From assembly GCA_949775045.1 (NCBI GenBank), contig OX459110.1, positions 12,185,741-12,249,740 on the forward strand: a stretch of DNA of 64,000 nucleotides. Reading direction: 5' to 3'. This DNA comes from Metridium senile (lineage: Eukaryota; Cnidaria; Anthozoa; Actiniaria; Metridiidae). The notes beneath the pieces are model-generated. The model did no database searches and was not told the origin of the DNA. It was given only the letters and a program-made list of their open reading frames with translations. Of this stretch, positions 13,701 to 23,355 are shown piece by piece (position 1 is the stretch's first letter; every line of letters starts with the position of its first letter). The position numbers were made by a program, and so were the translations under genes.

Positions 13701-16128
13701 CAACAACAAAACCCCGAGGCTACCCCTAACGGGACTACTGATAGCTCTCAGCATGTAATTGTACCACTAGTCGCCCCAAAGGTCTCCCCTGAGAAGAAAA
13801 ATGCACACACTCCGTCGAAAACAAAGAAACCTTCAAAACAAGAACTTGCAAAGAGCCGAGCTGAGGCTAGGAAAGCCGAGAAAAAGAGGAAAGAAGAAGA
13901 GAAGAAACGAAAAGAAGAAGAGAAGATTAAGAGAGAAGAAGACCTACGATTGCTAAAGGAGAAAGAAGAAGAACAAGCCCAAGCGAGAAGAGAAGCTGAA
14001 CAAAAACAACAAGCAATGGAAGAAGAGAGAACAAGACGTCTCGAGGAGGAAGAAGATGCGAGACGAGAAGAAGAAGAAGCGATGGAGAAACTAAAAGACG
14101 CGAAGAAGAAAGCCCGTGAAGAACGAGAGCAAAGAAGAGCTGCTGAAGCTGAGAGACGCAAACTTGAAGTACAACGAAAGAGAGAAGAGAAGAAGAAAAG
14201 GGAAGAAGAAATGAGAGAGAAAGAAAAGGAGATGGAACAAACGAAAGTTGACCAAGAGAAACGAAAACAAGAATTGATGGAAGCCAGACGGCGTCAGGTT
14301 AGCCTCAACTAGAATCAATGCGAGTTATACACCTATTTCAAACATCGTTGTCGCCAACAAAGCCAGAGTCCACACTCTGAAGCATACAAAGGATGTCGGT
14401 ATTTCGTCTCTTGTTATCGATTTATTCATAGCATATTTTAATTGTACGTGTTTGTGTTATATGATCATAACAAGTTGTTGTTATGGTAGATATATAAATA
14501 CAAATATTTCTTTATAAAACGTGCAATGAATCACAAATTAAGTCCATGTAACCGACATCCTTTGCAGGCTTTAAAGTGTGGACTGTACGTAGCTTCGGCT
14601 GCGATAACGATTTTTGAAATAAGTGTATATAATAGTTTATAAAATTTTTGGTATCTAACGCGCGCTCTGATTGGTTGATGGCCATGTCTATATGAGAGAA
14701 CAGAGAATGAAAATGACGAATGCTGTCGCGCGCTCTGATTCTAACGTGTTTACGAACATTTGGTAGAAAAGTTTTCTCTGCACTTTTTTTTGCGAAAAAA
14801 TTTCATAAAAGAAATATAAAACGGCCGCTTGTGTCTATGTACTGTGATATAAACACGCTGGGAGATGTAGAGCACTCAAGAAGCAAGAGAAACACTCACT
14901 GCGCTCGTGTTTCTAAGCTTGCTTCTCTCGTGCTCTACATCTCCCAGCGTGTTTATATCACAGTACATAGACACGTGCGCCGTTTTATATTTCTTAAATA
15001 ACTTTACCGAATTTGCTTCACTGATTATGAAACAATACATTCAAGTCGGGACTGAAGTGGATCCAATACATACAGTGAATGTATAGAGTCAATCACTCCA
15101 GACCACTCCAGCCTTGATTAAATTGTTTCGTGATCAGATATACGAATTCGGAATATGTCGATTGAGATAGGATGAATGATGATGATGAACTAGTGATAGT
15201 AATGATCTTATGTGAACCCAATCTAGGAGGAGCTCGATCGTCTGGAAGAGGAAAGGCGTCAAGAAGAAGAGCGACTTCGTTTGTTTGCTGAAGAAGATGA
15301 ACAAAGAAGGCTGGAAGAAGAACAAATACGAGAAGCTGAAGAAGAGCTGCAGCGACTACAAGAAGAACGAGAATATAAAGAACAGATGAGAAGAATAGCT
15401 GAAGCTAGGGTAAGAAGTAGCCTCATCCGCAGGCGTCTCTTATATCTCTTTTCATTGGGCTTCCTGTGGTGAGAAAAAAAGGGGGGAGGGGGAGAGGCGC
15501 AGGAAACCCAATTTAGATCGCTATGAGATAAGAATACTAAAATCATGCCTACTTTTGACAATGATTGTAGCTGCGCGCCTAGGTGATAAAGACTAGCAAA
15601 AGCAGTCGAAACGTCGTGGTTAAAACCTATCACATATATATGTGAGGCAAAGGACTAATCTCTTTCTCTCTTTTACTTTTCCATACACCATATATTCTTA
15701 CGGCCTGGTTTGTTTACCAACAGGAGCAAAAACTAAGAGAGGAAGAGGAAGAAAGATTGCGTCAGCAGGAAGAAGAACGACTCAAACTCGAAGAAGAACG
15801 ACGTAAAATGGAGGAGGAAGAAGAAAGCAAAGTCCAGGAAGTGAAGAGACGTTTTGATATTGCAAGAAGACTTGAGGCTGTCGCACGAATGCGTATTGCG
15901 CACGAGGCTGCGAGACGTAAGACTGCGCTACTCAGACGACGTGAAGATAATCTTAAAAGTATGCAGCACTTACGTAACGTTAAGCAGGAGCAAGGTTTAA
16001 CGCGAGCACGTGTATTTAGCTATTATATATGTATACCTAGACAAGTATGGGAAGTGCCTATTGGATTTAATAAACAGAAGAAAGGCTTAAGAACCGTAAA
16101 GAAAAAGCCAGCACCGCCCAAGACTTAA
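2751..16128 (+). CDS. KIAA2012: KIAA2012-like coiled-coil protein, 14 exons
   Basis: Exons: 2751-2825, 5009-5287, 6245-6450, 6977-7147, 8247-8461, 9022-9212, 9556-9697, 9982-10893, 11029-11100, 11958-12089, 12253-13082, 13557-14297, 15227-15409 and 15724-16128. Phases agree at every join, giving about 1517 residues. The N-terminal block (around residue 58) reads LLLPKTFVTRKGALLLF, which matches the conserved start of vertebrate KIAA2012 as I remember it, followed by an EEQAWEG segment at the equivalent place. The middle is Ser/Pro-rich and probably disordered (exons 5-11). Residues about 1170-1480 form a highly charged Glu/Lys/Arg coiled coil split over exons 12-14, and the C-terminus ends in KKKPAPPKT. 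Function is unknown in any species I know of. The intron after exon 5 uses a GC donor (AG|GCAAGT). The human protein is shorter, about 1180 residues. The start codon and the 5 bp-scale placement of the exon 2 acceptor are the least certain points; the acceptor was chosen at 5008 because it alone keeps the frame from exon 1. Confidence 0.8.
3403..3655 (+). repeat. Tandem duplication of a 127-bp unit
   Basis: Two near-identical copies start with gaactcaaaatgtgagtg at 3403 and 3530, and each ends with acaataaaactcgcgctttt. It lies in intron 1 of the KIAA2012-like gene. Confidence 0.85.
3841..4029. mobile_element. Terminal-inverted-repeat MITE
   Basis: The left end gtgacggaccattagatat is answered by the right end atatctaatggcccgtcctt in inverted orientation. 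The interior is T-rich and non-coding. Related to 4738-4904. Confidence 0.7.
4738..4904. mobile_element. Terminal-inverted-repeat MITE with poly-G and poly-C flanks
   Basis: The ends agggacggaccaattgatat and atcgattggtccgtccct are inverted copies. A G-run lies inside the left arm (about 4764-4773) and a C-run (about 4858-4874) inside the right arm, so the element can fold over most of its length. Same family as 3841-4029. Confidence 0.75.
5309..5533. mobile_element. MITE with TA target duplication just inside an intron
   Basis: The termini CAGTGCGGACACTCC and GGAGTGTCCGCACTG are perfect inverted repeats, and inversion continues inward (gaccacttagacaag with ctgtctaagtggtc). The dinucleotide TA flanks both ends (5307-5308 and 5534-5535), as expected for Tc1/mariner-like insertion. 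It sits 21 bases after the exon 2 splice donor of the KIAA2012-like gene. Confidence 0.8.
5553..5822. mobile_element. MITE with internal duplication, copy 1
   Basis: The termini resemble cagtaatagaccacgtataa and ttatacgcgggctattac in inverted orientation. Inside are two direct copies of a block containing ggttcttatcaagttcttat and ggtacttaaaccttaatagg (about 5588-5670 and 5671-5755). A second family member is at 61336-61551 in an anoctamin intron. Confidence 0.65.
5842..6031. mobile_element. Palindromic MITE
   Basis: The arms run from aaatacacctgtttcaatga with gttgatcatctggaa on the left to ttccagatgatcaaggttca with gtaggtgtattt on the right. A second inverted block (gaccgataggaattgtggga) pairs across a short loop. 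The terminal motif tacacctrtttca is shared with the elements at 14325-14631 and 21461-21847. Confidence 0.75.
7212..7628 (+). mobile_element. LINE 3' end, C-terminus of the retrotransposon polyprotein
   Basis: The frame at 7212-7430 ends with the pattern typical of the last residues of CR1/L2-like LINE ORF2: YNTRGRSNIH, then SYAAANLFNKLPSSVKNS, then a basic tail and stop. AT-rich 3' untranslated sequence follows, and then the TAT microsatellite at 7629. It lies in intron 4 of the KIAA2012-like gene in the same orientation. 5' truncated and non-functional. Confidence 0.75.
7629..7720 (+). repeat. (TAT)n microsatellite
   Basis: About 30 uninterrupted trinucleotide units, placed immediately after the LINE tail and probably grown from it. 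Confidence 0.95.
7768..8075 (+). repeat. CATT-type tetranucleotide tract
   Basis: Imperfect repeats of cattcatt, catccatt and tcaatcat. They read as Ser/Ile/His/Phe repeats in several frames but have no gene-like features. Confidence 0.85.
8725..8863. mobile_element. Palindromic MITE, copy 1
   Basis: The left arm gttcttattaacccgtgaaa and the right arm tttcacaggttaatgagaac are inverted copies, with partly palindromic interior (ctttaatgcacc with taattcc). A second copy lies at 63394-63506. It is in intron 5 of the KIAA2012-like gene. Confidence 0.75.
9215..9535 (+). repeat. ACTG/AATG-rich degenerate tandem tract
   Basis: Loose tandem repeats of gactgact, gaatgaat and ggctaact fill most of intron 6 of the KIAA2012-like gene. 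Confidence 0.75.
11131..11243. mobile_element. Hairpin element around a poly-C run
   Basis: The arms aggctcagatttcagccgt and acggctgaaatctgagcct are exact inverted copies flanking gggtttcgtgagcccgcgct and a run of about 33 C (about 11181-11213). It lies in intron 9 of the KIAA2012-like gene. Confidence 0.8.
11489..11840. mobile_element. Foldback MITE-like element, copy C, with an insert
   Basis: The outer ends (gactgaatcggaatatgg and aagtcgctatttttcgattt) and the motifs ctagccacgtgttcacg and gaggctagcctatcaaaaac match the family at 1085 and 1411 but are diverged. The middle holds extra sequence (cctccgcaggc, then attgggcttcctttg with ttgagaaaaaaag) that also occurs at 15410-15520. Confidence 0.55.
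13110..13245 (+). repeat. ATGA/GAATG tandem tract
   Basis: Imperfect tetranucleotide repeats gaatgaat and gcatgcat in intron 11 of the KIAA2012-like gene. No other feature is seen in the intron, except short direct duplicates near 13330-13460. Confidence 0.75.
14325..14631. mobile_element. MITE with inverted repeats of about 85 bp
   Basis: The left arm starts atacacctatttcaaacatc and continues through agtccacactctgaag to aaaggatgtcggt. The right arm is its inverse (accgacatcctttgcagg, aagtgtggact, ttttgaaataagtgtat). The loop is AT-rich. It is in intron 12, 28 bases after the donor. Confidence 0.8.
14806..14996. mobile_element. Large palindrome with arms of about 80 bp
   Basis: The left arm aagaaatataaaacggccgc ... 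tgtgatataaacacgctggg ... agatgtagagcactc is mirrored on the right (ctctacatctcccagcgtg, tttatatcacagtacatag, cgttttatatttctt). The loop is gagaaacactcactgcgctc and a few bases. A solo related arm occurs near 18120-18165. Confidence 0.85.
15410..15520 (+). repeat. Dispersed repeat shared with 11580-11670
   Basis: Contains cctcatccgcaggc, cattgggcttcctgtgg and gagaaaaaaagggggg, matching the block inside the element at 11489-11840. It begins immediately at the exon 13 donor of the KIAA2012-like gene. Confidence 0.5.
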
Positions 16129-16290
16129 CGCAATGGTTGTTACGCTGTACGTTAACGTACCAACAAAACGGATCTTTTAACGCAAGAAAAAGCCAGCACC
16201 ACCCAGGACGTAACGCAATGGTTGTTACGCTGTACGTTAACGTACGAACAAAACGGGTCTTTTAACGCAAGAAAAAGCGACCACAAAAGG
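16100..16290 (+). repeat. 85-bp tandem repeat containing the stop codon
   Basis: agaaaaagc occurs at 16100, 16185 and 16270, an exact 85-base period. The first two copies continue cagcaccrcccargacktaacg and ttgttacgctgtacgtta. Copy 1 encodes the protein's last residues and stop; copy 2 would read KKKPAPPRT and a stop; copy 3 is only a start. Confidence 0.9.
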
Positions 16291-16363
16291 CGCAACGTAA
16301 ATGTACTACGTATTTTTTATTAACTTATCCTCACGAAAAGAAGTCTTTCCGTTTTGAAAAGTT

Positions 16364-16520
16364 AAAAATCACATAATCCCATCAGTTTTGCTCAAGTTTT
16401 CAATCCCATTCCCATGTTCTATTGTTGTTTTATTTGTAAATCCCAGTCCCAGTGCATCCAATCCCATTTTCCCAGTCAAAAATAAGGCCAATCCTAGCTC
16501 CCATTTTACCCCTTCAGGAC
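16364..16520 (+). repeat. Dispersed repeat, forward copy
   Basis: Runs from aaaaatcacataatcccatc to ttttaccccttcaggaccct with many short tccca/atccc motifs. An inverted copy with few differences is at 36232-36400. No coding capacity. The following 16520-16950 is AT-rich with nothing recognisable. Confidence 0.75.
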
Positions 16521-16952
16521 CCTCTATCCGAAGCGAAAGATTCGGTCTCAGAAAAAGAAAAATAGTAAAAATTATAACATGAGTAAAACATTATATTATA
16601 TATAGAATGTTTTACTCAGATATTTAGTATATTTAACTGAACAATGCATTCTCATGATCAAAAGTGAAAATTGTTCTATTATTTACAAAACTTTAGCTTT
16701 AGAAACAAAATTGTAAAATTAGGAAAATTATAAAAACATTGTAGAGAATAATGGTAGATAGAAAGCATGTATATAGTAGCCATGGAATTTGTATTTAATT
16801 TTGTTATTTAGATATAGTTATTTTTGTGAACTTAAAATGAAAAAAAAGCTCTCGTTATCTCTTCCCTTTCCCCCTAACTTTGATCAACCTTGTCAATGCA
16901 AATTCCAATAGTTAAGTACTGATGTACATATATCAAACACAAACTCAGCCCA

Positions 16953-17206
16953 TACTAGTGAGCCCCTCTCAGGGGGTGCATGCTCCCATGTTCCCTTGAT
17001 CTTTTTGCATTTTCTCCTTTGTTCCCCATAAGTAAAATAACTGTTTCCCTGAAATGTTTTAACTTATGATCCCATGATCCCAAAAAACAATTGTTTTATC
17101 ATATTTTGTTCCCTTGTTCCCTGAAAATAATTTGGCAGTATCCCTTGTTCCCTTAAAATAAATGTCCTTGCTCCCTAAAACCCCTTGGGAAGGGCTCACT
17201 AATTTA
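16953..17206. mobile_element. Terminal-inverted-repeat element rich in GTTCCCT
   Basis: The ends actagtgagcccctctcagg and cttgggaagggctcactaat are inverted. The interior repeats ttcccttgttcccttg-like motifs. Intergenic, between two genes that converge. Confidence 0.6.
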
Positions 17207-17423
17207 CTCGCTAGTTCCCATTTACTGATAACAATGATAAGCAAATTACAAAATGTCTGTAAAAATTGCCTTTATTTGAAAATTCCTACATATGAAATAC
17301 AATTTATTTCTTCAGATGATAGTTCTTTCATTGTTTACAAATATATCCAGTTATTAATAGTTTTCACAATAGATAAATATAGTAGAAAAAACATTATTAA
17401 AAACCTACAATGAGAGACAGTCA

Positions 17424-17553
17424 CTACTTTTACGCAAAAACTCTGAGAAAAAAAATGAAGATTTTCTAGAGAAAGACATGCGGGAACTGAGGCAAGCTCT
17501 TGGCCAAGTCACTTGATCAGCATTATTTTCTCAGAGTTTTTGTATCAAAGTAG
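17424..17553. repeat. Inverted repeat downstream of the exonuclease gene
   Basis: tacttttacgcaaaaactct with gagaaaa on the left is inverted as ttttctcagagtttttgtat with caaagta on the right. It is 40 bases beyond the stop codon of the minus-strand exonuclease, in its likely 3' UTR. Confidence 0.65.
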
Positions 17554-17591
17554 GGATTGTATGCAGTCTATTCAAAAACTGAACAGCAAAC

Positions 17592-20500
17592 TTATTCTAA
17601 AGAATGGAATTTCAGTAGAAATTTTTTATGCCTTTGTCTACTGCCAGTGCTCTTTTTCTCAGTGACTGCCTTTTCCTCGTCAACAGCATCATCAACAGCC
17701 GAAGGATCAATAGTGTTCAAAAATTCATTTGCTTTTTTATCTGAAATACTGTTCATATTGACCGACTCAGAACTTCCATCCTCACCAGTAACATCCTTAG
17801 AAGATGTTACCTCATTGGCTGAGTTAGATGTCTCTCCTGGATTAGTATTCTGTTCTTGTGTACTATCATCAGACATTTGTTCAAGAGCTTTTGCCTTGAT
17901 TTCTTGCTTTTTTTCTTTGACTCTTTGCCTGCGTCTACGTCTCTTTAGTCGTCTACTGTTAGTGACTTCTTGATAACGTTCTTGTAAGTTCTTGTACATA
18001 GGGGTTAGAACCACTCCTAACTCTTCTGCATGCCTTAAAAATTGACAAAACACATATCAACTATAAGGCACTTAACAGCCAGGGTTTGGAAGATGTAGAA
18101 CAAGAGATAAGTTGTAAAGACTTTGACTTCTCAAATGCTCTACATCTCCCAGAGGGATTATATCACAGTTTATAAAATATTTGATATACATCACACGCTC
18201 TGATTGGCTGAGAAGCGTTCTCTATAACTCAACAGTGCACGGAGTGAGAGAGGGAGAGACAATTGCTCAATAATCGCTCAATACTGCTCCAAATGACTTG
18301 AAACTCCACAGGGAGTCAAAGTAAAACATAAGAAACATGATGAGCGTTTATTTTTATTATTTATATAAATTTTGTATATTTTTAGAACCGCCATATATTT
18401 GCCCATAGAACGCTTTTATGAAACCACAGAAAGATAGCTTGGGCTACCTGTGGTTAAAGAGCACTTGGGAATTTTAAGAAGACTCTTAAAAATTTTGGTA
18501 AAAAATTGAAAGAACTAACCTAGATGTTTTTTAAGTGGTTTACAACATTCCTGTCTGTGTTGTTTTAGACACTATACAATCACACAACTTCAGCTTGTGA
18601 TTGTATATGCAAATAAAACTTGGCTGCTCATGTTGTAAACATTACTTAAATTTATATACAGCTATTTCAAAAAAGTTGAATACTGAATACTGCAGTACTG
18701 AATAGGGTATTGTTGGTCTCATTAATATGAAATATTAAGTGAATATACAGTGATTTACTCTCTAAATGTAACTAGTATATTGTTTCGTATGGAATGCACT
18801 AAAAATACAATAACAAACTTAAGTATTTAGACAATATTATAGGACCCAAAATGCATTTCGGTCAAATTAATGAGACCCACAATGCCATTTGGTCATGGAA
18901 TGCACTATACAGTATGCAGTATTCAACGTTTTTTGAAAGAGTCAAGTACATTATAACAACACATGTTTACCTATTCATTTCTTCATACACTTTGAGAGAT
19001 ATCCATGCGTCAGTGGCAGCATATGTTATTTGTCCAGGACTTAGGTTCTCTTTCTTCCAGTTTGACTGTTGATGTGTCTTAGAGAGATGTTCTCCAAGGA
19101 ATATAGCACACAAACCTTGCAAAGACTGAGGAGAACAATGAAGATCTCTTGCCCAGCAGTTTGTGTCTATCAGGTTTTGAGGTTCTTCTTTGAACTGTTT
19201 GGATATCATAATAGCATCATCCATACACGCATGACCAACCTTTGTAAAGATAAATAATATGAATGGAAAGACTTTTTGAAAAGACTTACCTTTCCTAATT
19301 ATTGTAACTAAATTTATTGATTTATTTTGAGTGTATATTGTAAAGCGCCTAGAACAGGATTGGATAGGGGCTATATAAATGTTACATATTATTATTATTA
19401 TTGTTATGAATGGACGCATGACCAACCTTTGTAAAGATAAATATGAATGGAGACTAGCAAGTAAACTAGTTATATATCCTCACTACATACCTATTATCCC
19501 TTTATATTAAGTTATGGGAGATGAATGCCGCTGATGCTGAGATGATAGGCAAGCAGTGAGTGGAATAAAGAGATTACCGCCACCAGAGAAGGTGGGTGTG
19601 TGGAAATTGCTGCAGCCCCTTTCCTGAACACGAGTGAAACTGGCCAAGATGCGATTAAATCTAAGCTATTTAAAGGATAGGCTGCAAGGCATCATGCACA
19701 CAATGCACTGACCTAAGCACGATAGAATTTGGGACACTTTTTAGTTTTGGCTAATTATGTATGCAGTGAGAATAGGTGGATGTATTTTGTTATGGTTTTG
19801 CCAACCAATCATTGTTATTAAAACAAAGAAAATTAAAAACTATCATTAAAACGGTTGGCAAATTAGCATCACATTACCAACACTTCTAAACACTACGATC
19901 ACCAATACTCAAACTTACCTTTGTGATACTCCCAACCAATATTTCTTTCAAATAATGTGGCAGTTTCCTCTTATAGTTAAAACATTGCCACAATACTGCC
20001 CTATCACGTGTTGCTAGCTGTACAACACAGACAAGGTGCTGCACAGGACAATGTTCAGTATCAAAACCTAGCACCTTCTCTTGAAGGAAATCCTCCAATA
20101 CATCCATATATTTTAGTTCATCTTGAATACTCTTAATTACATAAATTTCTCCAGGAAATTTAATTCCTTGGGCGCCTAGATGGCTTTTCCGCCAGTTTGA
20201 TGGTAACTGAAATTGAGCCATTGAAGGATAGCTTGTGTTGTGCGAATTCACCGACTCAGTTTCCAATTTCAAGCTGTTAGAACTTAGATTAGAGTTCAAA
20301 TCAGTTTTAATTGAACTTGAATTGTCATTAGATTCATCGTTTGTTAATTTGTCCGTATTTTCACTGCGAAAAATTACATCAAAATTTTTTTCAAAAGATG
20401 TACGTTGACATAATTCTGATGAGGATGGTTCGGATTGTGTGTCGTGGTTTGTGCGACTTTCCTCAACTATGTCAAGCTTCTCTTCCAGTTCACAGTCTGT

Positions 20501-20782
20501 AGAGCTTTGTATTTTACGATTAACAGTCTTTGGAGTCCCAGAGTCAATCTTTTTGCAATAATTTCTTGTAAAATTGAAGCGTAAGTTAGCATCTCCGTAG
20601 CGCACATTCTGCCTGTTTGAGGTCAAAATCAAACGCTTGGAAATACTTCCACGACTATATTGTGACAATGCCCTAACGCTACGAGCTCCAAGCTTCCCAA
20701 GCATAACTATTTTGGTTGTAATTGAGCTGTAAAATTTACGTAGACGAAGAAAAACTTGAGAACAGTTCAACCAATACAGCAT
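17592..20782 (-). CDS. DEDD-family 3'-5' exonuclease (EXD2/WRN-exonuclease-like), 3 exons
   Basis: Exons on the minus strand: 20782-19919, 19239-18971 and 18033-17592, all in phase; about 524 residues. The exonuclease fold spans about residues 210-380. Motif I is VLGFDTEHCP (catalytic D and E), motif II lies around VGHACMDDAIMI, and motif III is SPGQITYAATDAW (Y and D of the DEDDy type). The first 45 residues are rich in Arg/Ser/Leu without acids and could be a mitochondrial targeting sequence. Residues 50-200 are Ser/Asn-rich and probably disordered. The third exon adds a strongly basic segment (SRRLKRRRRRQRVKEKKQ) and an acidic tail, which suggests nucleic-acid binding or a nuclear signal. 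It would remove 3' nucleotides from DNA or RNA; the substrate cannot be deduced. A GATGGCGG motif overlaps the start region, typical of housekeeping promoters. Which EXD subfamily it belongs to is uncertain. Confidence 0.8.
18657..18940. mobile_element. MITE with CAGCTATTTCAAAAAA ends, uninterrupted copy
   Basis: The left end acagctatttcaaaaaagtt with gaatactgaat is inverted at the right end as gcagtattcaacgttttttg. The inner blocks attgttggtctcattaa and ttaatgagacccacaatg also pair. It provides the empty-site reference for the interrupted copies at 28228-29052 and 50106-50558. It is in intron 2 of the exonuclease gene. Confidence 0.8.
19330..19403 (+). mobile_element. LINE/SINE 3' tail
   Basis: tattgtaaagcgcctagaac, then ggataggggctatataaatg and an ATT microsatellite. 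This is the same tail type as the LINE fragments at 28618-29019 and 33610-33900. It lies in intron 1 of the exonuclease gene. I see nothing else recognisable in 19440-19918. Confidence 0.6.
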
Positions 20783-21120
20783 CCGCCATCTTTACCATGT
20801 GCATGTCTGGGAAACTGGTAACTATTCTAACACAGGGTACCCAAACTATAATGTGGTTCACACACACAAGCCAAAAAAAAAAAACTTTCAAAGCTTAGTT
20901 ATAAATCATGTTTATTTCTATATAGCTATATTATGAACAGTGTTTACTATAAACTTATAAAATATATTAAGTTTGGCTCTGAATAATCACAAAATTCAAT
21001 GACGTCACAAGACCCAAACAATGACGTCATAAGATCCAAACAAAAAAATAAGGTCGTATCGTCGTGACTGACGAAAGTGATGTACATTGCCAGATTGCCA
21101 TGTCTCTTTGGTGAGATATA

Positions 21121-23355
21121 TTAGTCCCCCGAACCAGCAAATTTTGAATTTTTCCCAAGACCCTCAGCGCTCATTCCCAGGTATCCTCCGTCAACTGGAA
21201 GATCAACCGATGTGATGAAAGACGCATCGCGGCTGCACAGATATGTGACTGCCGCTGCTATTTCTGCAGGTTCACCAAATCTTCTCTGCATGTGAAATTC
21301 ACCCCAGATTGGTTCCCATGCTGCGCGATCGTTTCCAGCCGCTTTGGCTACCTGGTAGAAAAATGAAGGGAGAAAAACCATTTCACGCGGTGTACTTCTA
21401 TGAATCTGCATCTTGCGTGCATGTGTAGATATCTAGCTGGCATCGCTTTGTCTTTGCGTTATACACGTATTTCAAAAAGGTTGACGGAGTGAACCGTGAA
21501 TGGCAAACGGCGATTGCACGACCGAAGGGAACTGTGGGTCTTTCATATCGATTAGTTATGCTTCGTTTATATCAGAAACAAATTGACTGCGCAAAGCCAG
21601 CCTCATTTAATGAAGAAGCGATTATAGTTTATAACACTGTGCTTAGTAATACAGAAAAACACTAGGATATGTTGCATGCGTAACCACAGTTCCTTTATTT
21701 ATTCTATTTATTTACAAGATTCGCCACACTACGTTAGGCAGGGATAAAACCTACAGAAAAGATCTCCAGTAACGGGTTCGTGGGTCGTGCAATCTCGATC
21801 TGCCATTCACCGTTCAATCCGTCGACCTTTTTTGAAATAGGTGTATACCTCTGGGTTTGGATGTAGCTGTATTTGCGTTCAATTTTGTTGCATGCCGGTA
21901 TAGTCTGCGCAGTTGAAGGGGTCTCGGGGGTAAAAGTATCGGGTATGCTTCTAAAATTGAAATTTGGATATACCCCCCTCCTCCACCCCGGTTCATATGT
22001 CTGGCATGCGTAATATTAATATCAAAATAATATCCCACCAAGTTTTGCTTATCGTACCTCCCTAGAGTAAATCCATCCAGGACTGACAGAGTTTACCCTT
22101 ATTCCATCTTTTGAAAAATCCAATGCCATACACTTTGTTAATGTTAAAATGGCTCCTTTGCTTGACGAGTAGTTCCAGTGTGCAAGCTGTGCACGATGGG
22201 CTGAAATACTGGCCATGTTAACAATAGCACGTTCACTTCGTGTGGCTGAAATCAAAATCACCGCGATCTATCAAGAGTACATTTATTTAACGTACTAAAA
22301 GCATTGTTAAAATTAAGGAACTGTAGAACTGGCGTTCAAAGTGATGCAGTGAATGACTGGACAAACAGACGAAGGGACTAACGGACAAATTTCCGGATAT
22401 ACAAGGTGAATGATAGACTCTTGTGGCTTACAAAAATTGGTTCAAAGTGATGAATACATGGATAGAAGGACTGACAAATGTACGGATAAACGAATTGAAT
22501 GGATGAATATATAGATAGACTTATGGCTTACAAAACTAACCTTTCATCATATGTGGATGACATGCTTGTACCATGTTAGAATATCCTTGGACATTAACAC
22601 TCATTGTTTTATGCCAGTCTTCTGGCATTATTGTCAGGCCTGGAAAAATAACAAAACGTATAAATTATAAGAATAACCGCACTAAGCTACGATTAGCCTG
22701 CTTCACATCCAAACTTAACCGAGAAAAAGTCCGGATGTGACGCAGGCTAACCTACGACGAGCATCCCGTTCTCTTAGGATCGTCCCCATCCCTTTCCATC
22801 CCACCCCTCCCATTTCATCTCCCGAGGTCAAACTAAAGGTCAACTTTTGTCATCAGTATCGTACGTGGTTTTTGTCCTTGAAACTGATGTATATTCTTAA
22901 CAAATTTGTCTTGATTGGTGAGAGATTTTAGGTATCCGTCGGTATCCGTCTATTTTCCTTCGTATGTATCTGTAAAGTGAGAATAATTAAGCGTATTAGC
23001 ATTACGTAATTCAATGCCCACCTTTGCAGCCAAAATATACCGCATTATTCACCAGAAAGTTGACTTTCCCATACTTCTCAGCCACTTTATTGACTGCCTG
23101 TATACACTGGTCCCTATCTGATACATCGACCAACATGAACTCTACTAGATGACCGGCAGTATTCAACGATATGGCTACTTGTTCACCCAGTGGTGAGTTG
23201 ATATCAAAAATTATCACCCTCGCTCCATCGTTGGCAAACCTCTTTACCACAGCTTGGCCAATACCTGAAGCACCTCCAGTTACGATGACGACAGTGTCAG
23301 AAAATCTACCTTTTGTGAACTGTTCATCGGTTGAAGGACATTCACTTGTAGCCAT
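21121..23355 (-). CDS. Classical short-chain dehydrogenase/reductase, 4 exons
   Basis: Exons on the minus strand: 23355-23022, 22639-22541, 22245-22058 and 21351-21121, all in phase; 283 residues, normal for the family. The N-terminal Rossmann motif is VTGGASGIG (about residues 24-32), followed by DVSD in the cofactor-binding region. The usual NNAG is NNAV. The catalytic Ser lies in VNMASISAH, and the active-site YxxxK is NYSSSKGAI. The C-terminal region FITSVDLPVDGGYLG is the family's typical end. It should oxidise or reduce an alcohol/carbonyl with NAD(P). The acidic residue after strand 2 (IIFDINS) favours NAD(H), an inference from the family. The substrate cannot be told. It is divergently paired with the DEP-domain gene. 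Confidence 0.9.
21461..21847. mobile_element. MITE with TACACNTATTTCAAA ends
   Basis: The left arm atacacgtatttcaaaaagg, ttgacggagtgaaccgtga, atggca is inverted on the right as tgccattcaccgttcaatcc, gtcgacc, ttttgaaataggtgtat. The interior of about 290 bp is non-coding. It lies in intron 3 of the dehydrogenase gene. Confidence 0.8.
22700..22752. repeat. Short hairpin repeat, copy 1
   Basis: agcctgcttcacatcc and ggatgtgacgcaggct pair around an AAAAAGT-containing loop. The same hairpin is at 25874-25928. In intron 1 of the dehydrogenase gene. Confidence 0.75.

Noticed and set aside
13748..14161. 137-codon minus-strand Ser-rich frame
   Set aside because: It is the antisense shadow of the Glu/Lys coiled coil in exon 12 of the KIAA2012-like gene.
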